57,367 bases of DNA, from positions 1 to 57,367 of the forward strand of contig CAYOKT010000005.1 of the NCBI GenBank assembly GCA_964404605.1, given 5' to 3'. The notes under the pieces were generated by a model, which was not told the DNA's origin, searched no databases, and saw only the letters and a list, made by a program, of their open reading frames with translations. Below are positions 1-9,433 of the stretch, piece after piece. Both the position numbers and the translations under genes were made by a program. Positions within the stretch are counted from its first letter, which is position 1; every line of letters starts with the position of its first letter. Source of the stretch: CAYOKT01 sp964404605 (GTDB lineage: Bacteria > Electryoneota > Electryoneia > Electryoneales > Electryoneaceae).

Positions 1-1286
1 TAACCCGATAAGAAGAATCTCCAGGCGAGGAAAAGAAGCGCGAAGAGTCCTCCGAAAACGATGCCGATCCAGCTCAGGAACCGCAGCCAGGGGGCGGGGC
101 GGGCGGAGGGGGGCATCCGCTCCCCGGTCACGACCCGGTAGTTGAGGTAGCCGAGTACCGGCGCGGTGAGGAAGGAGAGTGTCGTCGCGAGATCGACCAT
201 CGCCCGCAGGCCGCCTCTCAGCAGGCTGAGCAGCAGCAACGCCCCGGCGGCGACGATGAGCAGGATGACCCAGTACACCTTCTCGTTGTCGCGCTCCCGG
301 AAACGGCCGGGCAGCGCGACTTCGAAGAACCGCCGCAGGACCCGCGGGTAGGCGTCGGTCACCGCGAAGGTGGTGCTGAACATGGTCGTGAAGGCGGCGA
401 TCAGGATGACCGGGCGCGCCCAACGGCCCAGGGTCTCCGTGTAGAGGGAGACCAGTTGCCCGGCGAAAACCGCCCCGCGCGGGTCGAAGTGTCGACCGGT
501 GCCGTAGAGCACCAGCGCCCCGAGGGTGAGGAAGAAAAGCGCGAGGATCGCCGTCCCGAAGTATCCGATGTTGAAATCGAGGAGGGCATGGCGCAGCGAG
601 GGCGCATGGCCGGTCTGTTTGCGCCGCCCCAGCGTCCAGATGGAGTGCCAGACGGAGATGTCGATCGCCGAGGGCATCCAGCCGACCAGGGCGACGATGA
701 AGGAGATCCCGGCGAGGTCCCACAGGGGCGGGCGTTGAAAACCGGGCGCCCCCGCGGGGCCATGCAGAAAAGCGGCGGTCACGGCGATGATGGTCGAGAC
801 CGCCAGGACGATGATGATCCCCTTCATCGCGGAATCCAGCAGGGGATAGCGGCCGAACACCAGCAGCAGCGCGCAGGTGGCGATCAGGATGGCGCTCCAG
901 GCCACCGGGGTGAGAGTCACCCCGAAGAGCTGCGCGGCGAGCCCGGCGCAGACCACGGTCACGGCGGCCTCGACGGTGAACATCGTGCCCACGGTGAGCG
1001 CGAAGTAGAGCCACAGCGTCCAGCGGCCGAGACGGCGGTATCCCTCCAGCAGGTTCTCACCGGTTGCGGCGGCGTAACGTGGGCCGAACTCGAAAAAGGG
1101 GTATTTCAGCAGGTTGGCGAGGAGCACCACCACCACGAGGGCGAAGCCGAAGCGCGCCCCGGCGCGGGTCGACTGGACCAGGTGGGACACCCCGATCGCC
1201 GCGCCCGCCCAGATCAGGCCGGGGCCGAGGCTCTTCAGGAAGTGGTGGTGCCCGCCGTCCGCCTGCCCGGTGGAGGACGGGCTCAT
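1..1286 (-). CDS. Nramp-like divalent metal transporter homologue (C-terminus at window edge)
   Basis: Reading the minus strand from the ATG at 1286-1284 gives about 428 residues up to position 1, where only the first two bases (TA) of the next codon remain. That codon may be the stop, since Nramp proteins are usually 400-450 residues. The protein is strongly hydrophobic with about 11 membrane segments. Its first segment, GPGLIWAGAAIGVSH followed by LVQSTRAGARFGF, aligns with TM1 of the MntH/Nramp family (LeuT fold, proton-coupled Mn/Fe uptake at the inner membrane). The metal-binding DPGN of TM1 is replaced by GVSH, and the MPH of TM6 seems to be MPS (segment GWMPSAIDISVW), so the substrate may not be a classical divalent metal. 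The start overlaps the stop of the upstream peptidase gene (ATGA), so the two are probably cotranscribed. The family assignment is good; transport function is uncertain. Confidence 0.8.
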   Translation of the reverse strand, partial: MSPSSTGQADGGHHHFLKSLGPGLIWAGAAIGVSHLVQSTRAGARFGFALVVVVLLANLLKYPFFEFGPRYAAATGENLLEGYRRLGRWTLWLYFALTVGTMFTVEAAVTVVCAGLAAQLFGVTLTPVAWSAILIATCALLLVFGRYPLLDSAMKGIIIVLAVSTIIAVTAAFLHGPAGAPGFQRPPLWDLAGISFIVALVGWMPSAIDISVWHSIWTLGRRKQTGHAPSLRHALLDFNIGYFGTAILALFFLTLGALVLYGTGRHFDPRGAVFAGQLVSLYTETLGRWARPVILIAAFTTMFSTTFAVTDAYPRVLRRFFEVALPGRFRERDNEKVYWVILLIVAAGALLLLSLLRGGLRAMVDLATTLSFLTAPVLGYLNYRVVTGERMPPSARPAPWLRFLSWIGIVFGGLFALLFLAWRFFLSG

Positions 1287-3586
1287 TTCAGGAGAACGAT
1301 TTTCCGCACGGCGTGGAACTCCGGTGCCGACATCTTCACGAAGTACATCCCGCTGGGCAGAGTATCGAGCCGCAGCGCGAGGCGGTGTTCGCCCGGGGCG
1401 ATGTCACGGTCCAGCGCGGTCAGCACCCGCCGGCCGAGGATGTCGAAGAGGGCGATGCGCACGCGCGCGCGCACCGGCACCTCGAAACGCAGCGTCGTGA
1501 CCGGGTTGAAGGGGTTCGGGTAAGCCGATCTCAGCGCCCAGCGCAGCGGGACGGCCGCTTCCTCCCCGGGAGTCGAAAGGTATTGCGACGCGGCGAGGAG
1601 CGCGAGGTCATCGAGGAACAGGCCGCGGTCACCGTCCGTCGGGTCGGTGCTCACCGACCAGCGGAAGGCGACCGTCGAGGCGCCGGCGGCCCCCTCGTGC
1701 AGGTCGTAGATGAAACGGTGCCAGCCGGCGAAGCCGTTCAGCGTGTCGAGGACCATCCAGGAGCCCTGGTCGAAGCGCACCTCCACGGTGCCGAAGTCCT
1801 CATCCGGCTCGAGTTCGAAGGCGTACCACCCCGTGAGGACCAGGCTCTCCGACCCGGCCGGGATGTCGTATTCCACTTGGATCGATCCCTCGGCGTCCGG
1901 GGGGAGGAACTCGTCCGGCGCGCTGTTCAGGGCATAGGTTCCCTCGTGGACATAGAGCCCGGAACGGCCCCAGGGAATCTCCCCATCCTGAGTCCAGGCG
2001 CCGGAAAGCGGCGCCTCGAAGTCCTCGTCCTGCACGGACTCCGGCGCCACCATGAACGCCCAGACCTCCCGCGCCTCGCCCAGGTCGAAGGTGAGAACCT
2101 TCGGGATATACCCCTCCGCCCAGACCTCGAGCGTGAATTCTCCTTCCGGCCAGGAGGCGTGCAGGGTTCCTCCGGGGACCTCGAGGGTGTCCACGCCCAG
2201 GGCGCGGTGAACCACGATGACGGCAGGGAGCGGCTGGTCGCCGTCCCGGACGAGCACCGTGACATTGTGGCGCGTGAGCGGCTGGAGGGTGACCGCTACC
2301 GGCGTTTCGAAATGGTCGCCGATGTTGACCACGCTGGTGTCGGGCAGATACCCGTAGGCGCGGGTGATCACGGTGTGGTTGCCCGGCATCAGGGGGCGGC
2401 GGTGGACGCCGAAGAGGGGGTCGGTCATCCTCGGTTTCAGGTAGCCGTCGTGGTAGTCCGGCAGGAACACTTCCGCGACGAGGGGCAGGCCGTCGGGATC
2501 GGTGACGGTGATCTTCAGGTCGCCGGAGGCGGTTTCCAGGTCCGGCGAGGCCATCGCCCGGTCGAAGAGGTAATAGACCCCGTTGAGGTTGTCCTCGACG
2601 ACCTGGTTCATCACATCGGCGGGCGGGAAGATGTTGGTCGACCCGATCTCCGCCTGGAGATTCACCCAGCCGCCCTCCGCGTAAGCCCAGTCGTGCATCT
2701 TGCCGTTGCGCCCCGCAGAGCGGAGGAACTCGTAATTACCCTGGCCGCTCAGCCTGGGGATCTGCTCCGCGAACCCCTGGGCGATATCATCCAGCACGGC
2801 CTGGTCGGGCGCGAGGCGTTCGCCGTCGTTGCCCCAGTCCCAGGGATAGTAGGCCTTCTCGGAAAAGTTGCCGCTGCGGGAGGAGTGGTAAGTCACGCTG
2901 AAGAGGGGGTTGATTTCGTGGAACACGGCGCGGATCGCCCGGGTTTCGGGCTCGCTGAAGGGTCCCGGGCCGCGGTAGTAGTCGAAGACTTCGGTCTCGT
3001 CGAGATGGTGAAACAGCGTGTCCCCGTGGAAAAAGTTGATGTCGAAATTGCGGTTCAGGTCCACGCCGGAGGTGTCTCCTCCCCGGCCCAACTGGTACCG
3101 GAAGATGCCGTCGCCGATGTTGTCGCGTTTGTTCTTGCGGTACGTGGAATCAGCGCCGTGGACGAGGTCGTCCCCCTCGCCGTGCACCACCCGCAGCCCT
3201 TCCGGGTTCATCGTGGGGATGAAGTACATCTCGAGGTTGTTGCGCCACTGGCGGAAGCGCGGAGCGGGGTTGGTCACCAGCTCCTCGATGGCGCGGAGGG
3301 TCACCTCGATGCCGAGGACCTCTTCGGCATGAATCTGCCCGATGAGCAGGGTGGCCGGGCGATCCTGGCGAACGGCGGCGTTGTCCGACACCCGCACCAG
3401 GTAGATGGGAAGGTTTTCCCGCTGGCTGTGGCCGACCGAGTCGATATGGATATAGTCCGGGTGATCGGCTTGCAGGTCGGTCAGAAACTGATCGATTTCG
3501 TCGAGGGTGTGGTAGCACTCGGGCAGGGCGTACGCCCGAGGGGCCGCCACGGCGAGCAGTGCGAGCAGAACCATCCAGCGTGACAT
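1283..3586 (-). CDS. Secreted M14-family zinc carboxypeptidase with C-terminal FlgD-like/sorting domain
   Basis: A 767-residue exported metallopeptidase. Residues 1-20 form a signal peptide. The M14 domain (about 21-345) has the zinc ligands H86 and E89 (HxxE), H234 in VTYHSS, the substrate-side DLNRNF motif near 176-181 and the likely general base E313 in LQAEIGS. Residues of about 350-520 look like carboxypeptidase regulatory-like beta-sandwich repeats, 525-680 like a jelly-roll domain, and 685-767 form a FlgD-like domain opening with YPNPFNPVTTLRF and ending in KIVLLK, as in proteins anchored or secreted in FCB-type bacteria. GAGG lies five bases before the ATG. The role is probably degradation of extracellular peptides or cell-wall material; the substrate cannot be read from sequence. 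It overlaps the downstream transporter gene by four bases. Confidence 0.92.
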   Translation of the reverse strand: MSRWMVLLALLAVAAPRAYALPECYHTLDEIDQFLTDLQADHPDYIHIDSVGHSQRENLPIYLVRVSDNAAVRQDRPATLLIGQIHAEEVLGIEVTLRAIEELVTNPAPRFRQWRNNLEMYFIPTMNPEGLRVVHGEGDDLVHGADSTYRKNKRDNIGDGIFRYQLGRGGDTSGVDLNRNFDINFFHGDTLFHHLDETEVFDYYRGPGPFSEPETRAIRAVFHEINPLFSVTYHSSRSGNFSEKAYYPWDWGNDGERLAPDQAVLDDIAQGFAEQIPRLSGQGNYEFLRSAGRNGKMHDWAYAEGGWVNLQAEIGSTNIFPPADVMNQVVEDNLNGVYYLFDRAMASPDLETASGDLKITVTDPDGLPLVAEVFLPDYHDGYLKPRMTDPLFGVHRRPLMPGNHTVITRAYGYLPDTSVVNIGDHFETPVAVTLQPLTRHNVTVLVRDGDQPLPAVIVVHRALGVDTLEVPGGTLHASWPEGEFTLEVWAEGYIPKVLTFDLGEAREVWAFMVAPESVQDEDFEAPLSGAWTQDGEIPWGRSGLYVHEGTYALNSAPDEFLPPDAEGSIQVEYDIPAGSESLVLTGWYAFELEPDEDFGTVEVRFDQGSWMVLDTLNGFAGWHRFIYDLHEGAAGASTVAFRWSVSTDPTDGDRGLFLDDLALLAASQYLSTPGEEAAVPLRWALRSAYPNPFNPVTTLRFEVPVRARVRIALFDILGRRVLTALDRDIAPGEHRLALRLDTLPSGMYFVKMSAPEFHAVRKIVLLK

Positions 3587-3775
3587 CAGGGCCTCGAAGA
3601 GTATGATGATGATCGGATCACGGCAGCAAAATAGAGGAGGCTCCGAAAGGCTGGCAAGGGATAAGAGCGAAATGCTCCCGGTCGTCGCCTGGGGATGGCC
3701 CGTGCGGCGTGGACTCCCCGTTCATCTCTCTCCGTTCCTTGCCCCGTGCCGGGGGCGGTCGTAGGTTGTCCAACG

Positions 3776-4654
3776 ATGAGAAAGCTGTTTGTCCCACTGG
3801 GCGCGCGCCTCCTTGGAGCGGTTGTTTTCCTTTCCCTGGTTCCGCTCCCCGCGAGGCCGGATCCCTTTCCCGTGGTTCCCGCCGGCGCCCGGGTGATGGC
3901 GATGGGGGGAGCCGCCCCGGCGCTCTGGAATTCGCCTTCGGCCGCCTACTACAACCCCGCGGGGCTGGCATGGCAGGTGGTCTCCGGCGGAATGGGCCTG
4001 CAACCGGCCGGTTGGAGCCGCGCTCCCGATGCATGGTGGGTGCATCTCTACAACCGCGGCACGGAGTACGGCTTTCCGCTCGCGATGGCGTTCCAGGGAT
4101 GGCGGACGCCGTCGGCAGGAGGCGACCGCCGCACCGTGCTCCTCGGCATGCCCAGCGTCCTCTCGCCGAGCCTCGTAGCACCGGTCGCCGTGCATGTCAA
4201 GGGTGCGTTTGAACGTGACCCGGACGGGCGGTGGCGGGGCGCGGTACCCATCGATCTCGCTTTCCTCGGCCGCAGCCGTAACGGACCGGTGCTCGGTCTC
4301 GTCTTCCGAAACATGATGTTCGGCCGCAACTCTTTCGCCACATTGCAACCGCGCGCCGAATACGGTGTCGCCTGGTCCGGCGGCCGGTGGACTTTCACTC
4401 TCTCCTCCCGGGCAAAGCGTTCCCAGGACGTGAAAAAGGCGCGGGACCATTTCAGCGCTGGGATCGAATTGATTCCCGCGGGAGGTGTCGCCCTGCGCGG
4501 CGGGTACCTGAAGGAGGAACGCCAGCGCTGGGTTACGGCAGGTATCGGGTTGAGGTCCCCAAGGGGCGCGATGGAAGTCGCCTATGCCGTCATCATCGAA
4601 AGGGAAACGCGAAGAGCATCGCACTTCCTTCACTATATTTTCCGCACCGACTGA
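3776..4654 (+). CDS. PorV/PorQ-like outer-membrane protein
   Basis: About 292 residues from the ATG at 3776, chosen because it begins a signal peptide (MRKLFVPLGARLLGAVVFLS, cleaved near ARPDP). An in-frame upstream extension to 3695 has no signal character. The mature N-terminus has the PorV/UPF0164 hallmark: GARVMAMGGA followed by SPSAAYYNPAGLA, the start of an outer-membrane barrel related to FadL. The rest alternates short beta strands, and the C-terminus ends in an aromatic strand (HFLHYIFRTD). In the FCB group such proteins attach or shuttle sorting-domain proteins, which fits the divergently transcribed peptidase with a sorting-like C-terminus. The function here is inferred. The 189-bp space before it must hold the promoters of both divergent genes. 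Confidence 0.7.
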   Translation: MRKLFVPLGARLLGAVVFLSLVPLPARPDPFPVVPAGARVMAMGGAAPALWNSPSAAYYNPAGLAWQVVSGGMGLQPAGWSRAPDAWWVHLYNRGTEYGFPLAMAFQGWRTPSAGGDRRTVLLGMPSVLSPSLVAPVAVHVKGAFERDPDGRWRGAVPIDLAFLGRSRNGPVLGLVFRNMMFGRNSFATLQPRAEYGVAWSGGRWTFTLSSRAKRSQDVKKARDHFSAGIELIPAGGVALRGGYLKEERQRWVTAGIGLRSPRGAMEVAYAVIIERETRRASHFLHYIFRTD

Positions 4655-4700
4655 ACCCGAGTATCGACCCATGACAATCTTTTAAGGCGAGGAGGAGGGA

Positions 4701-5714
4701 ATGAAGATTCCATTCCGCTACATCCGGATCGGGGAGGAGATGGTTCGAATCCCCGATTTCGGCAAGATCTTCGGCGGCGGCAGACTTGCGCTGGTTATCG
4801 GCGTCGTAATCCTCTGGCTGCTGAGCGGCATCTACGTGGTCGGACCCGATGAAGCGGGGGTCGTCCGGACGTTCGGCAAGTTCACCCGTATCGCCACATC
4901 CGGCTTGAACTACCACCTGCCCTACCCGTTCGAGAAGGTGGACAAGCCGAAGGTCACAGAGGTCAAGCGCATCGAGATCGGGTACCGGAGCAATTACCGC
5001 GGCACAGGTAGGACGAGGGATGTCCCCGAGGAGTCGCTGATGCTCACCGGGGAGCTGAACATCGTCGACATCGACCTCATCATCCAGTACAAGATCAACG
5101 ATCCGGTCAAGTACCTCTTCCTGGTCCGCGATGTTCCCACCACCATCCGTCTCGCGGCCGAGGCGGTGATCCGGCAGGTGGTGGGGCAACATCCCATCGA
5201 CGAGGCGCTGACCACGGGCAAGGGGCAAATCCAGGTTGAATCCCAAATCCAGCTGCAGGAGATTCTCAACAATTATCAATGCGGAGTGACCGTCACCCAG
5301 GTCCAGCTCCAGGATGTTCTCCCGCCGGATGCGGTGGCGGACGCTTTCCGCGAAGTCGCCTCCGCGAAGGAGGACAAGGCCCGGCTGATCAACGAAGCGC
5401 AGGGGTATGCAAACGACATCACCCCGAAGGCACGCGGCCAGGCGGCGGAGAATGTGCTCCTGGCGGAAGGCTACGCGGCCGAACGGGTCAAGCGCGCCGA
5501 GGGCGAGGCGAAGAACTTTCTCGCGGTGTATGCCGCCTATAGAAAAGCTCCGAATGTGACCCGCAAGCGGATGCTGCTGGAAACCATGGAAGAGGTGTTG
5601 CCGGGGGTGAAGAAGTACATCCTGCAGACACCGGCCGGAGGGGACCTGATCAACGTTGTCGGAGCCACCGCCCCCACACCCGCGGTGAAATCCGAGCTGA
5701 AGGGGGGTAAATGA
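4701..5714 (+). CDS. hflK: HflK-like SPFH-domain membrane protease regulator
   Basis: 337 residues with a short cytoplasmic N-terminus, one membrane segment at about 29-48 (LALVIGVVILWLLSGIYVV) and then a prohibitin/SPFH domain (GPDEAGVVRTFGKF, GLNYHLPYPFEKV) and a long charged helix rich in Ala/Glu/Lys. This matches HflK, which with HflC forms a large ring-like membrane assembly that limits access of the FtsH protease to substrates. A strong Shine-Dalgarno sequence (GGAGGAGGGA) precedes the ATG. The stop overlaps the hflC start (ATGA), the usual arrangement for the pair. The Gly/Pro-rich N-terminal region of Proteobacterial HflK is missing, so the protein is shorter at that end. Confidence 0.92.
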   Translation: MKIPFRYIRIGEEMVRIPDFGKIFGGGRLALVIGVVILWLLSGIYVVGPDEAGVVRTFGKFTRIATSGLNYHLPYPFEKVDKPKVTEVKRIEIGYRSNYRGTGRTRDVPEESLMLTGELNIVDIDLIIQYKINDPVKYLFLVRDVPTTIRLAAEAVIRQVVGQHPIDEALTTGKGQIQVESQIQLQEILNNYQCGVTVTQVQLQDVLPPDAVADAFREVASAKEDKARLINEAQGYANDITPKARGQAAENVLLAEGYAAERVKRAEGEAKNFLAVYAAYRKAPNVTRKRMLLETMEEVLPGVKKYILQTPAGGDLINVVGATAPTPAVKSELKGGK

Positions 5715-6562
5715 TGAACAAGCTCACACGCTATCTGCTCGCGGCGGCGATCGTGCTTTTCCTCTTCGAAGTAGTGACCTATACCGTGAACGAGACCGAA
5801 CAGGTCATCGTCCTTCAGTTCGGCAAGCCCTTGCGCACCGTCACCTCTCCGGGATTGCACATGAAGCTGCCGCCGCCCTTCAACACCGTCGAGCGATTCG
5901 AGAAGCGGCTGTTGGTATATGACACACCGCCGAACGTGGTTGTCACCGAAGACAAGAAGAACCTCGTCGTCGACAGCTACACGCGCTGGCAGATCATCGA
6001 CCCGCTGCTGTTCCGGCAGACCGTGAGGACGGAAGGCGGCGCCCAGGCCCGGCTGGATGACATTATCTATTCGGACCTGTTGCGCGAACTGGGCCAGCAC
6101 GATCTCCAGGAGATCGTCTCGGAAAACCGTGATTCGATCATGGTCGCGGTCACCATGGAATCGGACAAGAAGTCACGGGACTACGGCATCAGGGTGCTCG
6201 ATGTCCGCATCAAGCGGACGGACCTGCCGAAAGAGAACGAGGAGGCCATCTACCGCCGGATGAGGGCGGAACGGAAACGGATCGCGAACCTCTATCGCAG
6301 CGAAGGGGACGAGGAGGCGCGAAAGACCCGCGCTGAAGCGGACAAGCAGGTGAAGGTCATCCTCGCGGATGCTTACCGCCAGGCGCAGATCACACGCGGC
6401 AAAGCGGAAGCGAAGGCGATCGCCATCTACGCCGATGCGTTCAACCGCGACCCGGAGTTCTACCAGTTCTCGCGCACACTGGAGATGTACAAGAAGGCCC
6501 TCGACGATCAGACGACGATCGTTCTGCCGCCGAACACGGAATTGTTCAAGTATCTCAAGTGA
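5711..6562 (+). CDS. hflC: HflC-like SPFH-domain membrane protease regulator
   Basis: 283 residues, with an N-terminal membrane anchor at about 7-25 followed by an SPFH domain (VNETEQVIVLQFGKP, SPGLHMKLPPPFNTVERFEKR) and a C-terminal helical part ending in the family-typical segment FYQFSRTLEMYKKALDDQTTIVLPPNTELFKYLK-like tail. It partners HflK in the FtsH-modulating complex. Translation is coupled to hflK by an ATGATGA overlap, with possible starts at 5711 and 5714. Only three bases separate its stop from the next gene, a YhaN-like ATPase, so the complex and the nuclease pair are very probably on one transcript. Confidence 0.93.
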   Translation: MMNKLTRYLLAAAIVLFLFEVVTYTVNETEQVIVLQFGKPLRTVTSPGLHMKLPPPFNTVERFEKRLLVYDTPPNVVVTEDKKNLVVDSYTRWQIIDPLLFRQTVRTEGGAQARLDDIIYSDLLRELGQHDLQEIVSENRDSIMVAVTMESDKKSRDYGIRVLDVRIKRTDLPKENEEAIYRRMRAERKRIANLYRSEGDEEARKTRAEADKQVKVILADAYRQAQITRGKAEAKAIAIYADAFNRDPEFYQFSRTLEMYKKALDDQTTIVLPPNTELFKYLK

Positions 6563-6565
6563 TCG

Positions 6566-9433
6566 ATGACTGAAAGTTCCGCGCCGAAGCTGCGTCTTCG
6601 GCGACTCAACATCATCCGCTTCGGCGGCCTGCAGGCCGATCTGAAGTTGGATCCGGACCGGTTGACTCTCATCGCGGGACCCAACGAGGCCGGGAAGAGC
6701 ACCTTGCTCTCCGCGCTCATCGCCGGGCTGTACGGGGTGGAGACCCGGAAAAAGGTCAGCGACAGCCACCCGTACGTGAGGGATGTGCGCCCCTGGTCCG
6801 GGGACGGGTTCGCGGTTGAGCTGGAGATCGAGCGAGATGGGCGCCTTTTCCATGTCCGGCGCGATTTCGCCGAGGGGACCTTCTCCCTCCTCGACGGGCG
6901 GGGGACCGACTGCAGCAGCGAAGTACAGCGGAGCCGCAACCGGGACCGCCTCGGGGAATGGCTGACCGGCGGGTTGAGCCTCGAGGGCTTCGTGCGCAGC
7001 TTCATCCTCCGCCAGGAACAGGCCGCCATGGTGAATCACCCGGGCGACCTGGTCCAGCGGCTCCAGGCGGTAGTGACCGCCGCCCCGAACGATGCCACCG
7101 CGAGACAGGCCATCGAGCGGCTGGAAAGGGCCGGTAACAAGGTCCTGCTCGAAGGCCCCTCACGAGGGTTGGCGAAGGATGCCATCCAGGTGGAAACCGC
7201 CCTGCGGCGCCTGGAAGAGGAGATCGCCAGGCTGCACGGCGAGTTGGAGGAACAGGGACGCATCCGCGCGGAGGCCGCCGGGATCGCAGCCGATATCGAC
7301 CGGCGCGAGGAGGAGATCGCCGGCTTGAAATCCCGCATCCTGTCGCTCGAAAAGAGCCTGCTGCTGGGAGAGGAGGAGCAGGTCGGGCGGCGTTTGAGGG
7401 GGCTTGAAGAGGCGAAGAGACGGCGCTCGGAGCTGGAGAGCGAGAAGGCGAAGCTCGACCGGTACGCCGTATTCCCCCTGGACGGGGTCGGACGGTTCAG
7501 GGAGAATGTCCAACGGTGGCGGACCCTTTCCGAGGACCTGGAAAGACGCCGGAGCGATGTTTCCGAAGCGCAGAAAGCCCACCAGGCGGAACTCGAGCGG
7601 GCGAAAGAATTCCGTGGCCTGGAACATCTTTCCGAGGAGGACGGCGAAGTAAGCGGTCTGCTGGAGAAGCTGGATCGCTGGGCGGAGTTGCAGGCCGAGG
7701 TGGAGGCGGCCGAGAAGGCCGTCGAAGAGGAGGGTCGCGCCCTGATCCGCAAGGGGCACACGCCCGAAGCCGCCGAGTCGCTGCGTGCCGCCGTGACGAG
7801 CTGGCCGGATGAGTCGCTCGAGACTTTCAAGGAACTCGAAGAGAAAAAACGCGAAGCGCAGCGGCGCCTGGAGGAGTCCCGGCGGGCGTACGAGGATGAA
7901 GTCCGGCGAGGCGGCGCCGGGATGCTCTCACCGCGGGTGCTCCTGCCCGGTGCGATCGCGTTTCTTGCCGGCGCGGGCGTTGTCCTCGGCCTGCTTCTCG
8001 AGTTTCCCGCGCTCTGGATCGCCTCCCTCGCCGTCGGGGCACCCCTGGCGGTGGTTCTTGGACTCGTCCTGCGCGCGCGGTTCAAGCGGGCTGTGGGTCG
8101 TTTCCTCGCGGATCTGGAGGCCGCCCGCTCAGCGCTCGGCGGGACCGACGAACGACTCGCGGAATTGGCGAGAAAACTCGGTGCGGAAAGCCCGGATAAG
8201 GTCCGCGAAACGCTCGAGGAGTGGAGCCGGGTTTCGATTCCGGCGAGCCGGTACTTCGATGCGATCGCCAACCGTGACCAGGCGGCCGAACGGTTCCGGC
8301 AAGAGAGGCAGGAACTGAGGTTGTCCCTTTCCACCGCGAAGCTGCTGGAGGGCGGCGAGGCGCTCACGGTGGAAGTCGCCAAGGAGCTAAGAGCCCGCCT
8401 GAAAGCCTTCCAGGCTCACAAATCGAACGAGGCCGTCAGGCGCGCAGAGCTCGACCGGTTGCGCACGCTGGCCGAGGAAAGCCGGAAGAGGATGCAGGAG
8501 CCGCACGGCGAGATCGAAGCCCTCTGCGAAGCGGCCGGCGTCCCGTTCGGGGAAGATGTCGAGGCGGCGGTACAACAGTTCGAGGAGATGGCCGGCAAGG
8601 CGGGGCGTTTGAAGAAGATTGCCGAGGAGCTCGAGGCGCTGGCTCGGCGGCTGGAGGCGGAGCCGGACGACGAGGAGGGATTGCGCCGCCGCCTCGAGAG
8701 AATCCGCAGCGAGTTGAAAGGACTCGCCGAGATCGAAGCGGAGCAGGGCGCTCTCGAGGACCTGCGGGTCCGCCGGGAAGCCGCCGCGGAAGAGCTTAAG
8801 AAGGCCGAGGAGGAAGTCCAGCGGCTGAGGTTGACCTACAACAGCCGGACGGCGGATCTGCCGGCGAGGATCCGCGACACCGGGGAGCGGATCGAGGCCC
8901 TCCAGCGGCAGCAACGGAGCCTGTCCTTCCAGAAGGACGCCCTTGACCTCGCGATCCGGGTCATCCGGGAGGTGGAATCCGAGGTGTACGGCGGGGCCGC
9001 GGAGCAACTGAATCAACGGTTGGAGCCAATTCTCGCCTCCCTGAGTCCGCGCTGGGCGGAGGCCCGGTTCGACGAGAACCTTCAGCTCCACGCGCGGGAC
9101 GCCCTGACCGGCAAGCGATTGGAGACGGGGGAGCTGGAGCGGGTCCTCTCCTCGGGGGCGCGTGATTCGCTGTTTCTCGCCGCCCGCCTGGCGCTCAGCG
9201 ATTTCCTCGCCGGCGGCCTGGTGGAGGCGCCGTACCTCCTCGATGAGCCCTTCGCTCACCTCGATGATGACCGTTTCGAACGCGGGATGTCCCTGCTGAC
9301 CGGCCTCGCGGACCGGGGCAGGCAGGTGATCGTGCTGACCTGTCATCTGCAGCGGCACAGGACCTGGATCGATTCTCTGCCGGCGAAGCGGCGGGCGAAG
9401 GTCGAATGGATCGACATCGAAGCGGGTACATGA
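6566..9433 (+). CDS. YhaN-like Rad50/SbcC-type AAA ATPase with central membrane segments
   Basis: A 955-residue SMC-like ATPase. The N-terminal half-domain carries Walker A GPNEAGKST (38-46) and RQEQAAMV. Two long coiled-coil arms follow (about 205-430 and 510-815). The C-terminal half-domain has the signature VLSSGARDSLFLAARLAL and the Walker B/D-loop YLLDEPFAHLDDDR near 889-902. Between the arms, at about 455-500, are two consecutive hydrophobic segments (LLPGAIAFLAGAGVVLGLLL and a second starting near ALWIASLAV). Placing membrane helices where Rad50 has its zinc hook is characteristic of the YhaN family; no CxxC hook is present. It probably works with the downstream nuclease as a Rad50-Mre11-like DNA end-processing pair tethered to the membrane. 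The start lies three bases after hflC. Confidence 0.88.
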   Translation: MTESSAPKLRLRRLNIIRFGGLQADLKLDPDRLTLIAGPNEAGKSTLLSALIAGLYGVETRKKVSDSHPYVRDVRPWSGDGFAVELEIERDGRLFHVRRDFAEGTFSLLDGRGTDCSSEVQRSRNRDRLGEWLTGGLSLEGFVRSFILRQEQAAMVNHPGDLVQRLQAVVTAAPNDATARQAIERLERAGNKVLLEGPSRGLAKDAIQVETALRRLEEEIARLHGELEEQGRIRAEAAGIAADIDRREEEIAGLKSRILSLEKSLLLGEEEQVGRRLRGLEEAKRRRSELESEKAKLDRYAVFPLDGVGRFRENVQRWRTLSEDLERRRSDVSEAQKAHQAELERAKEFRGLEHLSEEDGEVSGLLEKLDRWAELQAEVEAAEKAVEEEGRALIRKGHTPEAAESLRAAVTSWPDESLETFKELEEKKREAQRRLEESRRAYEDEVRRGGAGMLSPRVLLPGAIAFLAGAGVVLGLLLEFPALWIASLAVGAPLAVVLGLVLRARFKRAVGRFLADLEAARSALGGTDERLAELARKLGAESPDKVRETLEEWSRVSIPASRYFDAIANRDQAAERFRQERQELRLSLSTAKLLEGGEALTVEVAKELRARLKAFQAHKSNEAVRRAELDRLRTLAEESRKRMQEPHGEIEALCEAAGVPFGEDVEAAVQQFEEMAGKAGRLKKIAEELEALARRLEAEPDDEEGLRRRLERIRSELKGLAEIEAEQGALEDLRVRREAAAEELKKAEEEVQRLRLTYNSRTADLPARIRDTGERIEALQRQQRSLSFQKDALDLAIRVIREVESEVYGGAAEQLNQRLEPILASLSPRWAEARFDENLQLHARDALTGKRLETGELERVLSSGARDSLFLAARLALSDFLAGGLVEAPYLLDEPFAHLDDDRFERGMSLLTGLADRGRQVIVLTCHLQRHRTWIDSLPAKRRAKVEWIDIEAGT

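Noticed and set aside
1064..3583. 839-residue open frame antisense to the M14 peptidase
   Set aside because: Long only because of GC-rich codon bias. It has no recognisable domain or signal, while the opposite strand encodes a complete peptidase with all catalytic residues.
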